A stretch of 64,000 bases of DNA from an uncultured Cohaesibacter sp. (GTDB taxonomy: Bacteria; Pseudomonadota; Alphaproteobacteria; Rhizobiales; Cohaesibacteraceae), in the NCBI RefSeq assembly GCF_963682185.1, contig NZ_OY821667.1:788109-852108 (forward strand), in the 5' to 3' direction. Position numbers and translations under genes: made by a program. Under the pieces are notes generated by a model. That model saw only the letters and a program-made list of their open reading frames with translations. It searched no databases and had not been told where the DNA came from. Below are positions 1-9,323 of the stretch, one piece after another; position 1 is the first letter of the stretch; every line of letters starts with the position of its first letter.

Positions 1-959
1 GTTTCCGGCCCTAGCGTTTCAATCAAAGTGATCTTGCCGGGAAAGCTGGCTCCATCCGACTTGTCATCCTGTGCGAGCAACGTGAGATGTTCCGGTCGAA
101 TACCAAGAACAGCTTCGCTCCCCTCTGAACAACGAGAAGACAGCGCTTCAGGCAGCTTGATTGCGCAAGAGCCAAAGATGAAAGCACAACCGTTCGCATC
201 CTTTTTCAGCTGTCCATTCACGAAATTCATTTTCGGCGACCCAAGGAACCCGGCGACAAACAGATTGGCAGGCTTTGCGTAAACTTCTGTTGGAGTGGCC
301 AACTGCTGGATCTTGCCGTCTTTCATGACCGCTATTCTGTCAGCAAGTGTCATTGCCTCGACCTGATCGTGGGTCACATAGATCATTGTGTTTCCCAGCG
401 TCTTATGCAGATTCTTCAGCTCCGTGCGCAAATCGGCTCGCAGTTGAGCATCCAGGTTGGACAGCGGTTCATCGAGCAGAAAAACCTCGGCATCCCGCAC
501 CAGGGCGCGCCCAATGGCAACACGCTGGCGCTGGCCACCCGAAAGATCCGCAGGGCGCCGCTTCAACAAATGATCAATCTGCAAGAATTTTGCGGTCTTC
601 TCGATGCGCTGGGCAATTTCGCGCTTTTTCATGCCACGCACTTTGAGGCTAAACCCCATATTCTGGGCAACGGTCATCCTTGGATAGAGAGCATAGCTTT
701 GAAACACCATGCCGATCCCCCTGTCCTTGGGCTCAACTTTGGTGACATCGCGGCCAGAAATGTGAATGGCTCCCCCTGCCAGATCGTTCAACCCTGCAAT
801 GGCATTGAGCAAGGTGGATTTACCGCATCCGGATGAGCCAAGCAGAACGAGAAACTCACCGTTATGGATATCGATCGACAGACCATCCAATACGGTCTGT
901 GGACCATAGGTAACCTTGAGATTTTCAACAGAGACCGAGTGTGCGTTGCTGTTCATCAT
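1..959 (-). CDS. Sugar ABC transporter ATP-binding protein (MalK/UgpC type), 3' end outside the window
   Basis: This is the cytoplasmic ATPase of a carbohydrate ABC importer. The reverse-strand translation shows Walker A (GSSGCGKST), the Q-loop region (VFQSYALYP), the signature LSGGQRQR, Walker B (VFLLDEP) and the H-loop (YVTHDQVEAM). A MalK-type regulatory/TOBE tail follows (GIRPEHL). About 319 residues lie in the window; the family is usually 350-370 long, so only the last few dozen are missing. Two ATGs in tandem (959 and 956) can start it, directly behind the stop of the permease gene upstream, so the two are cotranscribed. The other permease and the binding protein are not in the window. 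The substrate cannot be told from sequence; the LacI gene next door suggests a sugar-responsive operon. Confidence 0.93.
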   Translation of the reverse strand, partial: MMNSNAHSVSVENLKVTYGPQTVLDGLSIDIHNGEFLVLLGSSGCGKSTLLNAIAGLNDLAGGAIHISGRDVTKVEPKDRGIGMVFQSYALYPRMTVAQNMGFSLKVRGMKKREIAQRIEKTAKFLQIDHLLKRRPADLSGGQRQRVAIGRALVRDAEVFLLDEPLSNLDAQLRADLRTELKNLHKTLGNTMIYVTHDQVEAMTLADRIAVMKDGKIQQLATPTEVYAKPANLFVAGFLGSPKMNFVNGQLKKDANGCAFIFGSCAIKLPEALSSRCSEGSEAVLGIRPEHLTLLAQDDKSDGASFPGKITLIETLGPE

Positions 960-961
960 AG

Positions 962-1816
962 TCATCCCTTGACGGCTCCGGCAGCAATACCGCGGACGAA
1001 CCAGCGTCCGGAAAGAAAATAGATGGCCAATGGCACAATCGCGGTAAGGATTGTAGCGGCCATATGCATGTTGTAAGGACGTTCACCCATGCGCGTATTC
1101 ACCAATGCTGTGAGCTGAACGGTCATCGGCTGATTGTCTTTGCCCGCAAAGATCAAACCGAACAAATAGTCGTTCCAGATCCCTGTCGCTTGCAGAATGA
1201 CGGCAACAACAACAATTGGTACGGACATCGGCAGGATGATGGAGGTGAAGATCCTCCAGAACCCGGCGCCATCGATCTTGGCAGCCTTGAGAAGTTCAGC
1301 AGGAATACCGGAATAATAGTTTCGAAAAATAAGGGTCGTGATGGGCAATCCGAAGATCACATGGACCAGAACAACACCGGTTAATGAATTACTCAGGTTG
1401 AGCTTGGCGAATACCATTGAAAGAGGGTAGATGAAGAGCTGATAGGGAATGAAGGCACCAATCAGCAGCACAGCAAACAAAAACTCAGCTCCGCGGGACT
1501 TCCAGAAGGATAGTGCGTATCCGTTGACCGCTCCAAACAATACAGAGATGATCACAGATGGCACCGTGATGCGAACCGAGTTCCAGAAACCCGTCTGGAT
1601 TCCCTCGCAAGTGAGCCCTGCGCAAGCATGCATCCAGGCATCCACCCATGGTTTCGTCGTCAGAGTTTGTGGAAGCTGAAAAATATTGCCATCGCGAATT
1701 TCCGGCATCGTCTTTAGCGACGTAACAATCATCACATAAACTGGCGCAATGAAAAACGCCAAAGAAACGATAATAAAGGCCCAAACGGCAAATTGAGTGA
1801 CCTTCCCTTCCGACAT
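962..1816 (-). CDS. Carbohydrate ABC transporter permease (MalG family)
   Basis: Inner-membrane subunit of the same sugar importer, 284 residues, the normal length for MalG-like permeases. A first membrane helix lies at about residues 9-31 and further hydrophobic segments follow. The EAA loop that contacts the ATPase is visible near residues 170-195 (PAELLKAAKIDGAGFWRIF). The C-terminus is the usual GRWFVRGIAAGAVKG. The ATPase gene starts two bases after its stop. It is the most upstream importer gene in the window, yet only about 140 bp separate it from the divergent LacI gene. The MalE- and MalF-like subunits must therefore lie beyond the left edge or elsewhere, which is an unusual order. 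Confidence 0.93.
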   Translation of the reverse strand: MSEGKVTQFAVWAFIIVSLAFFIAPVYVMIVTSLKTMPEIRDGNIFQLPQTLTTKPWVDAWMHACAGLTCEGIQTGFWNSVRITVPSVIISVLFGAVNGYALSFWKSRGAEFLFAVLLIGAFIPYQLFIYPLSMVFAKLNLSNSLTGVVLVHVIFGLPITTLIFRNYYSGIPAELLKAAKIDGAGFWRIFTSIILPMSVPIVVVAVILQATGIWNDYLFGLIFAGKDNQPMTVQLTALVNTRMGERPYNMHMAATILTAIVPLAIYFLSGRWFVRGIAAGAVKG

Positions 1817-1853
1817 TTCAATTCCCCGCTGCTAAAATGGCGCATTTACAATT

Positions 1854-1891
1854 ATTAAAACGTTTGCATTGTTGATTAAAACGTTTGCATT
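1854..1891. promoter_or_regulatory. Two identical 17-bp LacI-type operator candidates
   Basis: The sequence attaaaacgtttgcatt occurs exactly at 1854-1870 and again at 1875-1891, with starts 21 bp apart (two helical turns). Each copy holds the AAACGTTT palindrome with the central CG typical of LacI-family operators. They lie between the divergent permease (start 1816) and LacI (start 1979) genes. They probably bind the adjacent regulator and control both directions; this is inferred from position and symmetry. Confidence 0.7.
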
Positions 1892-1978
1892 CTCTATTTT
1901 AATTGTCAAGGCATAGATTTAAGAACTAGGGTCAGGCGCTATAGTCTGCTGACAAATTTGAAGAATTTGGTTCGAATA

Positions 1979-3013
1979 ATGGGAAAAAACATAACAATCA
2001 TCGATGTCGCCAAGCTAGCCGGCGTTTCAAATGGAACCGTTTCTCGTTTTTTTCATGAACCTCATCGCGTTCATCAAGCAACACGTGAACGCATCGAGAA
2101 AGCAATTGCATCTCTTGACTATAAGCCCAACGCCCTCGCCCGCAACTTTCGCATGGGCAACACCGGAGCTGTGATGGTGTTGACTTCCAGCATCGGCGAC
2201 CCTTTCTATGGCGAAATTCTCGCGGGTATTGGCAATGAAGCCAAAAAGACCGGGCATGCAGTCCGAATCGAAGAAATAAATGAAGACTCCCTGACGTCTG
2301 AAGATCTCTCTGCCTTTTTTCGCTCGCGACAGGTTGATGGCATCATAATCATCGGCATCATGTGGCCGTTTGTAAAGTCAAAGCAGAATGGAGTGACAGA
2401 CGAATTTGCAGTTGTGGTTTGTGGCGAAACATCGGATCCGGAATTGGAGCGCTATCCGCGATTTCAGATTGATGGAACATCTGCGGCGAAAGATCTGACA
2501 AGCTTTCTCATTCATCAGGGCCACTCAGAAATCGCCTTCATCGGCGGCGCTGCGGCAGCTTATTCAATGTATGAACGAGAAAACGGTTTCCGGGAATGCA
2601 TGCATAATAAGGGACTGCCAATCAACGAAAACTGGGTGATTACGACAGATCTTCAATATGACTCGACAAGAAGAGCTGTACAAACTCTTCTTGCTCATGG
2701 CCGTCTTCCTTCCGCCGTCATCTGTGCCACTGATGATATGGCACTCACCGCAATGTCGGAATTCAATCGACACGAAATTTATGCACCAAATGATATCTCG
2801 ATCACCGGCTTTGACGATATTCGCTACTCAGAGCTTTCCAATCCGCCCTTAACGACCGTAGCGCAGCCAGCCAGAGGAATCGGAGAAAACGCCATGCAAT
2901 GCCTGTGCAGTCAAATGAAGGGGGATAGGCTGATAAATGAGGATCAACAAACGTCTGGCGTGACCTATCTTCCCTATAAGCTAGTGATCCGGTCCTCGAC
3001 AGCTGCAATCTAG
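1979..3013 (+). CDS. LacI-family transcriptional regulator
   Basis: A DNA-binding regulator of 344 residues from the ATG at 1979. The N-terminal helix-turn-helix reads TIIDVAKLAGVSNGTVSRF, followed by the hinge region (KPNALARNFRMG), then a periplasmic-binding-protein-like sensor domain from about residue 55 to the end, including the usual ITGFDDIRYSEL segment. An in-frame TTG at 1958 would add seven residues, but the ATG places the helix-turn-helix at the usual distance from the N-terminus. It is divergent from the sugar ABC permease, and two identical operator-like repeats sit in the gap, so it most likely controls that importer and possibly itself. The inducer is unknown. Confidence 0.93.
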   Translation: MGKNITIIDVAKLAGVSNGTVSRFFHEPHRVHQATRERIEKAIASLDYKPNALARNFRMGNTGAVMVLTSSIGDPFYGEILAGIGNEAKKTGHAVRIEEINEDSLTSEDLSAFFRSRQVDGIIIIGIMWPFVKSKQNGVTDEFAVVVCGETSDPELERYPRFQIDGTSAAKDLTSFLIHQGHSEIAFIGGAAAAYSMYERENGFRECMHNKGLPINENWVITTDLQYDSTRRAVQTLLAHGRLPSAVICATDDMALTAMSEFNRHEIYAPNDISITGFDDIRYSELSNPPLTTVAQPARGIGENAMQCLCSQMKGDRLINEDQQTSGVTYLPYKLVIRSSTAAI

Positions 3014-3449
3014 ATTGGACCCTGCAGGCTGAACGAATTACGCTTTAGCTTTATATAGGCTTAGTGACATTCAACGCACTCGCGGCACCCATTTGTTGGC
3101 CATTTTGAAAATTGCCTTGCAATCATTCAGTCAATGCCAAATCCGTCGAATTCCATTTTAAGAACAAAATACATTTCAATATCAAATACATATAAAATAT
3201 TTTGCAAAATCGAGTTCCAAAATATCGGAAACGGCCCAGTGGCACTATTGACATGGCCAGTAATTGGAACGGGGCGCAGGTCGACTGCGGCTTGATCTTC
3301 TCCCGCCTATTCCTTTAGCCACACCTTCAGCACATCGACGATCTAGCCGAACACAACAACGGCATGCCAGAAGACCTGTTTTGTGAGCGAATTTGAGGAT
3401 ATTCTGCTTGGCAACTCAACCATCCATTCAAAAGAATGGACGGGAGTAT
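3014..3449. other. Intergenic stretch, mostly featureless
   Basis: No credible gene or RNA was seen between the LacI stop and the first tRNA. The middle (about 3160-3230) is AT-rich. The right end (from 3407) is a near copy of the sequence beside the second tRNA (from 8938). Confidence 0.6.
3423..3440 (-). other. Stem-loop just downstream of tRNA-fMet copy 1
   Basis: A 7-bp stem (TCCATTC/GAATGGA) with an AAAA loop lies about 10 bp past the tRNA 3' end. The same position at the second tRNA has the same stem with a changed loop. Conservation suggests a role in 3' processing or termination. No T-run follows, so a standard intrinsic terminator is not supported. Confidence 0.5.
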
Positions 3450-3526
<77 letters not shown>

Positions 3527-3930
3527 TCAATTTTGCTTCAATGCAAGCAACAGTAATCTATATGGTCTCTTGCGAGAACATTTCAAGACATTGAACTTGA
3601 AACAAGATTAAGTCTGATTGCGGGAACTTAGCTGGCTAACACCCGCAATTCGTCTCAGCGTCTGACGCTAAGCACCTTGTAGAAGCTAAAGCACCAAGAT
3701 GCAATGCTTTTTTCTTACAGTGGAAAACCAATTGTAGAGAAGGAAATCCGCGACCATTTTCAGTCCTCCATTGTCGTGGCACACATCAAGTGCGTCGCAA
3801 TGAATGACAGTGCCTGAACATCCCTATCTTGAGCCGAGATTGACCAACATCGAATTGCATGTCTGCTTCGCGCATTCGTTTCAGTGAATGGGCACGACCG
3901 GTATTATGCCTACCCGTCGTCGCCTGCGTG
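3527..3930. other. Intergenic, no gene recognised
   Basis: About 400 bp between the first tRNA and the LysR gene. Short open frames here have no family resemblance. The 5' flank of the tRNA (from about 3531) does not match the 5' flank of the second tRNA copy. Confidence 0.5.
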
Positions 3931-4824
3931 CTATGACCGATGCCTGACCGCTTCCAGAAATTTAACAAAAGCGGGCGATGCCAACCGCCGGTTCGGGTAA
4001 TAAAGATGGTAGCCCTGAATGCTCGGGCACCAGTCGCTCAAAACGACTTGCAATTGACCGGTCTCGATATAGGGCTGTGCGAGATCTTCAGGGACATAAG
4101 CCAAGCCTGTGCCATCGACAGCGGCATGCAGAATTGGAAAAATACTGTCGAAAATGGCTTGCCCTGCGACACGGACTTCGAATTCGCGCCCGTTCTTTTC
4201 AAATTCCCACGCATAAAGCCCCCCCGCAGATGCCAAACGCAGGTTTATGCATTGGTGATTGGTCAAATCACCAGGATGCTCTGGCGGCGACCGTCGCGCA
4301 AAATAGTCAGGCGTACCAACAACAACAAAACGCCAGTCCGGACCAATACGAACCGCAATCATATCCTTGCTGATCGATTCCCCCAGCCGAACTCCAGCAT
4401 CGAAATGCTCCCCCACGATGTCGATAAAGCCATCATTGATCGATACCTCAACATTGATGTCGGGAAAATCAGCCAGAAACTGAGCCAGTTTTGGCCGCAA
4501 AAGCGTTTCCATCGCGTGGATTGCGGAACTGATGCGGATTGTCCCGGATGGTTTATCGCGCAATTCGCTCAACGCATCGATCTCAGTGCGGATTTGTTCG
4601 AAATGCGTTGCAACGGATCGATAGAGCCGCTCCCCCGCTTCGGTCGTAGAAACGCTTCGTGTCGTGCGGGTGAGCAGCCGAATCCCAAGCCGCTCCTCGA
4701 GCCCGCGGATTGTGTGGCTCAATGCAGACGGAGAGACACCCAGCCTGGCGGCCGCTTTCGTGAAACTGCTGTTATTGGCAACAGCAACAAACGCTCTCAG
4801 TTCGCTGAACTCGTCACGTGCCAT
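3931..4824 (-). CDS. LysR-family transcriptional regulator
   Basis: A 297-residue regulator of normal LysR length. The N-terminal winged helix-turn-helix is clear: FVAVANNSSFTKAAARLGV, then SPSALSHTIRGLEERLGIRL and LLTRTTRSVSTTEAG. The rest is the effector-binding domain. It is divergent from the cupin and SDR genes and shares a roughly 105-bp promoter region with them. By the usual LysR arrangement it should regulate those two genes. It resembles the LysR subgroup often found beside small oxidoreductase clusters; the ligand is unknown. Confidence 0.92.
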   Translation of the reverse strand: MARDEFSELRAFVAVANNSSFTKAAARLGVSPSALSHTIRGLEERLGIRLLTRTTRSVSTTEAGERLYRSVATHFEQIRTEIDALSELRDKPSGTIRISSAIHAMETLLRPKLAQFLADFPDINVEVSINDGFIDIVGEHFDAGVRLGESISKDMIAVRIGPDWRFVVVGTPDYFARRSPPEHPGDLTNHQCINLRLASAGGLYAWEFEKNGREFEVRVAGQAIFDSIFPILHAAVDGTGLAYVPEDLAQPYIETGQLQVVLSDWCPSIQGYHLYYPNRRLASPAFVKFLEAVRHRS

Positions 4825-4825
4825 T

Positions 4826-4842
4826 ATTGAATCCTGATCAAT
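4826..4842. promoter_or_regulatory. Candidate LysR-binding inverted repeat
   Basis: ATTGA and TCAAT arms are separated by 7 bp, containing a T-N11-A core. The site touches the start of the LysR gene in the divergent intergenic region, where autoregulatory LysR sites normally lie. This is inferred from position and symmetry only. Confidence 0.45.
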
Positions 4843-4930
4843 AGTTCATGCTGTTTATAGCGACTAATCGAATAGCACATTCATCCCTATTTTGCCAGCA
4901 GACACAGAAACGAAGGAAAGGATGCATCCC

Positions 4931-5326
4931 ATGGAAATCATTCGTGCAGAATCCCGCCCAGTCAATACGGGCCCAACCGACTGGTTCACGGGCTCGGTTC
5001 AAGTCGAAATGCTCTTTAACCCGTTTGATAGAGAGCGGGTACAGGGCGCAAACGTGACGTTTCAACCGGGAGCGCGCACAACATGGCATACGCATCCCCT
5101 CGGCCAGACGCTCATCGTGACATCAGGTGTTGGCCGCGTTCAGCGCTGGGGTGAATCGATTGAGGAAATTCGGGTTGGCGACGTGGTCTTCTTTGCGCCG
5201 GGCGAGAAACATTGGCACGGCGCCGCACCAGATAGTGTCATGACGCATATAGCCATTCAGGAAGTCGAAAACGGTAAGGTCGTCGACTGGATGGAAAAGG
5301 TAACGGACGAGCAATACGGCTTGTAA
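4931..5326 (+). CDS. Small cupin protein, (R)-mandelonitrile-lyase/carboxymuconolactone-decarboxylase-tail type
   Basis: A single-domain cupin of 131 residues. Metal ligands are visible in the two cupin motifs: the HTHPLGQT segment (two His plus Gln) and the later KHWHGA His. The family includes manganese-dependent hydroxynitrile lyases and many uncharacterised stand-alone cupins, so the reaction is not fixed. The start at 4931 has a purine-rich ribosome site (AAGGAAAGG) about nine bases upstream and gives the usual MEIIR N-terminus; an ATG at 4922 is too close to that site. It is followed after 28 bp by an SDR gene and preceded by a divergent LysR gene, so it probably belongs to a LysR-controlled two-gene operon. 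Confidence 0.85.
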   Translation: MEIIRAESRPVNTGPTDWFTGSVQVEMLFNPFDRERVQGANVTFQPGARTTWHTHPLGQTLIVTSGVGRVQRWGESIEEIRVGDVVFFAPGEKHWHGAAPDSVMTHIAIQEVENGKVVDWMEKVTDEQYGL

Positions 5327-5354
5327 CCATCAAAAAACGCAAGGAGAACTGACT

Positions 5355-6098
5355 ATGATCAAGGATAAAGTTGTTATTATCACCGGCGCATCTTCAGGCA
5401 TTGGAGAAGCCACCGCAAAACTCATCGCCAGCCGAGGCGCAAAGGTCGTTCTTGGTGCGCGGCGCGAAGAAAAGCTGAGAGTTATCGCCGAAGACATCAC
5501 AAAGTCCGGCGGTAACGCCCTTTATCAGGTGTTAGATGTTACCAAACAGGAGGACAACGATGCGATTGTCAAACGAGCCAAAGACACATTTGGACGCGTC
5601 GATGCCATCTTCCTCAATGCTGGCTTGATGCCAAGCAGTCCTGTTTCAGCGCTCAAAACAGATGAATGGCGCCAGATGGTCGATGTTAACATCAACGGCG
5701 TGTTAAATGGCGTCGCTGCCATCATGCCCACATTCCTCGAACAGAAATCTGGCCACATTCTGGCAACCTCGTCCGTTGCAGGATTGAAGGCCTATCCGGG
5801 CGGTGCTGTTTACGGTGGCACCAAATGGTTTGTGCGTGACTTCATGGAGGTTTTGCGTATGGAATCGGCCATGGAAAATACGAACATTAGAACAGCCGCG
5901 ATCTATCCAGCAGCTATCAATACCGAATTGCTTGGTACCATCACCGACGAACAGACTGCCGAAGGAATGAAGGGGCTTTACGCAACCTTCGGAATTTCTC
6001 CAGACCGTATTGCCGAAGTCATCGCCTTTGCTCTGGATATGCCCGAAGACACGACCGTCAATGAATTCACCGTGGGGCCATCCAAACAGCCCTGGTAA
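5355..6098 (+). CDS. Short-chain dehydrogenase/reductase
   Basis: A classical NAD(P)-dependent SDR of 247 residues. The cofactor motif is TGASSGIGEAT (residues about 10-20), the structural NAG motif is LNAGLMP near residue 90, the catalytic Ser is in the ATSSVAG segment, and the catalytic YxxxK reads YGGTK. An AAGGAGA ribosome site precedes the ATG. It follows the cupin gene by 28 bp. The substrate cannot be assigned. This LysR/cupin/SDR set is the kind often gained by transfer, in line with its position between two tRNA-fMet copies. Confidence 0.92.
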   Translation: MIKDKVVIITGASSGIGEATAKLIASRGAKVVLGARREEKLRVIAEDITKSGGNALYQVLDVTKQEDNDAIVKRAKDTFGRVDAIFLNAGLMPSSPVSALKTDEWRQMVDVNINGVLNGVAAIMPTFLEQKSGHILATSSVAGLKAYPGGAVYGGTKWFVRDFMEVLRMESAMENTNIRTAAIYPAAINTELLGTITDEQTAEGMKGLYATFGISPDRIAEVIAFALDMPEDTTVNEFTVGPSKQPW

Positions 6099-6335
6099 AA
6101 ACCAAGCTCTGACCGGTCGTTCACCTTCCGGTCAGAACAAATGCGCATCAAAATCCAAGTCGGCTTGAAATGCCCCATGCCATCGTCAAACTCTGCGTCG
6201 GAAAAGCAGACACGCAAAACCCCGGCGCATGACGGACCAGACGCACGGTGAAACGGCCAATACAACCCGGTGCTGGCAATAGACCAACAGCCAGCATCGC
6301 TTGTATTAAACACAGTTTCAAATTACCCTCACCTC

Positions 6336-7334
6336 ATGGGTCAGGTCACATCATTATTTGCTAGAAAAGTTGTTGCTGCGGCAGGAGACAATGTCGACGC
6401 CAATGCGGTTTTGGGGGCCGTCGGCCTTGATGTTTCAGGCCCCTGGGACCCCAAGCTAATGCTGGACGAGGGCGACTATTACGACATGCTCGAACTCATG
6501 GCAAAGCAGTTTGACATCACGGCATTACCGCTAAACGTGGGCGCCGCCATGAGGCCCAATGAATATGGTGCGCTTGGGCTTGCCTGGAAAGCTGCCCCCA
6601 CCTTACTGGGGTCATTTTCTCGTGTTGAGCGATATGCGAGGCTTTGGACCAGCTTCGCACAATACGGCTTGAAGCAGACCAACGATGGTGTGTTGTTTGA
6701 GGAGTATCGCGAGGGCCCGAGGCGTTTGGGCATGCGTCTTTCCCTCGAAGCGGATCTTGCAAGCGGCGTGTCGCTCAGTCGGCAAGTCACGTCAGACGCC
6801 TTCGCCCCTCTTGCAGTCTATTTCAAGCACCCTGCCCCCAAGACGATCACATATCATGAAGCCTATTTTCGCTGTCCGGTGCATTTCGATGCGGAGATGG
6901 ACGCGTTGTTGATGTCATCGGAATCCTTGGCCGTACCAAACATTCTCGGCGATGAGGGCATCACGCGATTTCTGGTATCGCATCTGGACGAGGAGCTGTC
7001 CAAGATCGACGATACCCCCCCATTGGGCGCAAGAACCAAAAGCGAAATTGCGCTTGCGCTCAGTGACGGATTACCCAAGATGGCGGATATTGCACGCCGA
7101 CTTGGATTGAGTGCCCGGTCCTTTCATAGACGGCTCGCGGAGCAAGGTGTCAGCTTTCAGGCTCTTACGGAAGAAACGCGCCGGGATATTGCAATAGGTA
7201 TGCTGCAAGAAGAGCACTATGCACTCTCGGAAATTGCATTTCTGACTGGCTATTCAGAGCAGAGCGCATTCAACCGCGCCTTTAAAAGATGGACCGGGCA
7301 CACACCAACCAGCTACCGAAAGTCTCAATCATAG
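6336..7334 (+). CDS. AraC-family regulator with arabinose-binding-type N-terminal domain
   Basis: A 332-residue regulator from the ATG at 6336; a GTG at 6270 would add 22 unlikely residues. The N-terminal two thirds resembles the domain found in OruR/QBR-type AraC regulators (GALGLAWKAAPTLLGSF region). The C-terminus has two helix-turn-helix units: MADIARRLGLSARSFHRRL and YALSEIAFLTGYSEQSAFNR, ending RAFKRWTGHTPTSYRK. It is followed in the same direction after 112 bp by an NmrA-like gene and a DUF4345 gene, which it likely controls. No strong ribosome site is visible. Confidence 0.9.
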   Translation: MGQVTSLFARKVVAAAGDNVDANAVLGAVGLDVSGPWDPKLMLDEGDYYDMLELMAKQFDITALPLNVGAAMRPNEYGALGLAWKAAPTLLGSFSRVERYARLWTSFAQYGLKQTNDGVLFEEYREGPRRLGMRLSLEADLASGVSLSRQVTSDAFAPLAVYFKHPAPKTITYHEAYFRCPVHFDAEMDALLMSSESLAVPNILGDEGITRFLVSHLDEELSKIDDTPPLGARTKSEIALALSDGLPKMADIARRLGLSARSFHRRLAEQGVSFQALTEETRRDIAIGMLQEEHYALSEIAFLTGYSEQSAFNRAFKRWTGHTPTSYRKSQS

Positions 7335-7446
7335 AATTTGAATGGACTTGGCATCGTCTGTCAAAAACATGGCAGGTCCGGTCAATACCAATCCCAAACT
7401 CCCGTCCTAGTCTCCGGCCATCCACTGATTGCTACGGAGACTTTAC

Positions 7447-8274
7447 ATGTCTGATCTACCCATCCTCGTCATTGGCGCTTCCGGTAAAACCGGATCCCGC
7501 GTTGCCAATCGTCTTGAAAAACTTGGAAAAGCGGTTCGCCATGGCACTCGCCAAGCACCGATCCCCTTTGACTGGGAAGACCAGGGCACATGGAGCACCG
7601 CTCTGGAGGGGACGCAAGCCGCCTACATTACCTATTTCCCAGATCTGGCCTTTCCCGGCGCGGTTGAAAAAATCGACGCCCTGTGTGCCGCAGCCAAAGC
7701 ATCCGGCCTCCAACGTCTGGTGCTTTTGTCAGGACGCGGTGAACATCATGCACGCGAGGGCGAACAGGTTGTCGAAACTGCGGGCCTTGATTACACACTC
7801 GTTCGTTCTTCATGGTTCGCGCAGAATTTCAGCGAAGGCTATCTGAGGGATCCGGTTCTTGCTGGTATTCTGCCGATGCCCGGCGGAAATGTTCTAGAAC
7901 CCATCATTGATATCGACGATATCGCGGAGGTCGTGGTGGCCGCTCTTACAGAAGACCGTCACGCTTGTAAGCTCTACGAAGTAACTGGCCCAGACCTTCT
8001 CAGTTTTGCGGATATGGCACAGATTCTGTCGAGCGAAATGGGACGGCCAATTCAGCACATTCCTATAAGCTTTGAGGATTTCCATGCCAATGTGGCGGAA
8101 GCGGGAGGCCGCTTCGTGGCAGATGTCTTCACGGCAATCGCCCGTGAAACATTGGACGGGCGCAACGCCAATGTCTGCGATGGCGTCGAGCGCGCCTTGG
8201 GCCGCGCACCGACCAGCTTTATCGAATTCGCAAGAAAAACAGCTCTCAGTGGAGCATGGTCCACTGCTGCCTAA
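7447..8274 (+). CDS. NmrA-like NAD(P)-binding protein
   Basis: A 275-residue atypical short-chain reductase. The N-terminal Rossmann motif GASGKTGSRVANRL directly follows a hydrophobic strand (LPILVIGASG). It has the family's LVLLSGRGEHHAREGE and TLVRSSWFAQNF segments that line the cofactor and substrate pocket, and it lacks a classical YxxxK. Such proteins act as redox sensors or quinone/NAD(P)H oxidoreductases. The ATG at 7447 follows an ACGGAGA ribosome site by about seven bases. It is followed by the DUF4345 gene 29 bp on, a pairing familiar from other alphaproteobacteria. Confidence 0.88.
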   Translation: MSDLPILVIGASGKTGSRVANRLEKLGKAVRHGTRQAPIPFDWEDQGTWSTALEGTQAAYITYFPDLAFPGAVEKIDALCAAAKASGLQRLVLLSGRGEHHAREGEQVVETAGLDYTLVRSSWFAQNFSEGYLRDPVLAGILPMPGGNVLEPIIDIDDIAEVVVAALTEDRHACKLYEVTGPDLLSFADMAQILSSEMGRPIQHIPISFEDFHANVAEAGGRFVADVFTAIARETLDGRNANVCDGVERALGRAPTSFIEFARKTALSGAWSTAA

Positions 8275-8303
8275 GCAATTCAGTCATATGGAAGGAAGAA
8301 ATC

Positions 8304-8720
8304 ATGACGCTCACCCTTTTTCAAAAGCTTGCTCTTGGCGTTGCGGGATTGACCGCAGTTGGCATTGGGGCCGCCATCACATTCATGCCCCACATATTCT
8401 ATGCGAGCTACGACATCACACTTGGATCTGAAGCAAGTCTTTTGAGCGAGATTCGCGCTCCCGGCGCCGGTCTCCTCGCCACTGGAGCCATCATGCTGCT
8501 AGGCATCGCGCGAAAACAATTCGCGACTGTAGCAACCATTTTTGCCCTAACGGTCTTTCTTGCCTTTCCTGCGGGGCGTCTCGTCAGTTTGGCGTTTGAT
8601 GGTGTGCCATCGGAAGGCATTCGCGCCGCTCTCATCTTCGAAATGGGGATAGCCGCACTTTGTCTAGTTGCGTTTTTGCCTAAGCGTCGAGAGATACGCA
8701 ACCAGTCTCAATCTGTCTGA
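8304..8720 (+). CDS. DUF4345 family membrane protein
   Basis: A 138-residue protein with four hydrophobic segments (about residues 7-27, 48-67, 71-92 and 104-124). It carries the family's conserved SEIRAPGAGLLATGA stretch and FPAGRLVSL. The function of DUF4345 is unknown. The start follows an AAGGAAG ribosome site. It is the last gene of the AraC-NmrA-DUF4345 cluster, suggesting a membrane partner of the NmrA-like protein; that is inference. Confidence 0.87.
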   Translation: MTLTLFQKLALGVAGLTAVGIGAAITFMPHIFYASYDITLGSEASLLSEIRAPGAGLLATGAIMLLGIARKQFATVATIFALTVFLAFPAGRLVSLAFDGVPSEGIRAALIFEMGIAALCLVAFLPKRREIRNQSQSV

Positions 8721-8954
8721 AGCGTCTATGCGGCCAGGTTGCCGGATCCCGTTTCAAGGGATTGCCTGCGGGCCAGCCGATCAACCGGCAAAAACAAAAT
8801 CCATCAACAAGGCCAGAAGGCCAGTCTCTTGATCTGGTCTTCAGCAAAATCGGAATAGTAATCGACAGACAGAACAATTCCCGAAGGGGGAAAGAATCCC
8901 GATATCGATGAAAGTTATTGGATTTTTGGCTGTACTTCTTGGAAACTCAACCCT

Positions 8955-8970
8955 CCATTCTAAAGAATGG
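8955..8970 (-). other. Stem-loop just downstream of tRNA-fMet copy 2
   Basis: CCATTC/GAATGG pair around a TAAA loop, at the same distance from the tRNA 3' end as the stem-loop at copy 1 (3423-3440). Outer bases can extend the pairing imperfectly (CCC/GGG, ACTC/GAGT). Probably part of the tRNA transcript's 3' trailer. Confidence 0.5.
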
Positions 8971-8980
8971 TGGGGAGTGT

Positions 8981-9057
<77 letters not shown>

Positions 9058-9323
9058 TCATTGAAGTGTCATCTTTATAGAAGCCTTGCCAGATTTTTAA
9101 ACCCCAAATTCGGGTTTTCCCCTCCTTTAAAAAGCAATCCAGCCAGAAACGCTTGCATGACATTTAAAAAGGTTAGAAAATTTTGTCCCCTTTTTTGAGC
9201 GAAAGCTCAGAAGTCTGCGCTTCGTGCGACGAAATCGCCCCAAGAGCCTACGGACCCTTGGCCAGTAAAAAGGAGTCCACTTTTGGGAACTGGCATCAAT
9301 AATCAGAAAATCGTAAGGGTACT

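Noticed and set aside
9101-9210. Two hairpins (AAACCC/GGGTTT and TGAGC/GCTCA with GAAA loop) between smpB and tRNA copy 2
   Set aside because: Considered as terminators for smpB, but the T-runs are not on the leftward 3' side; no RNA family recognised.
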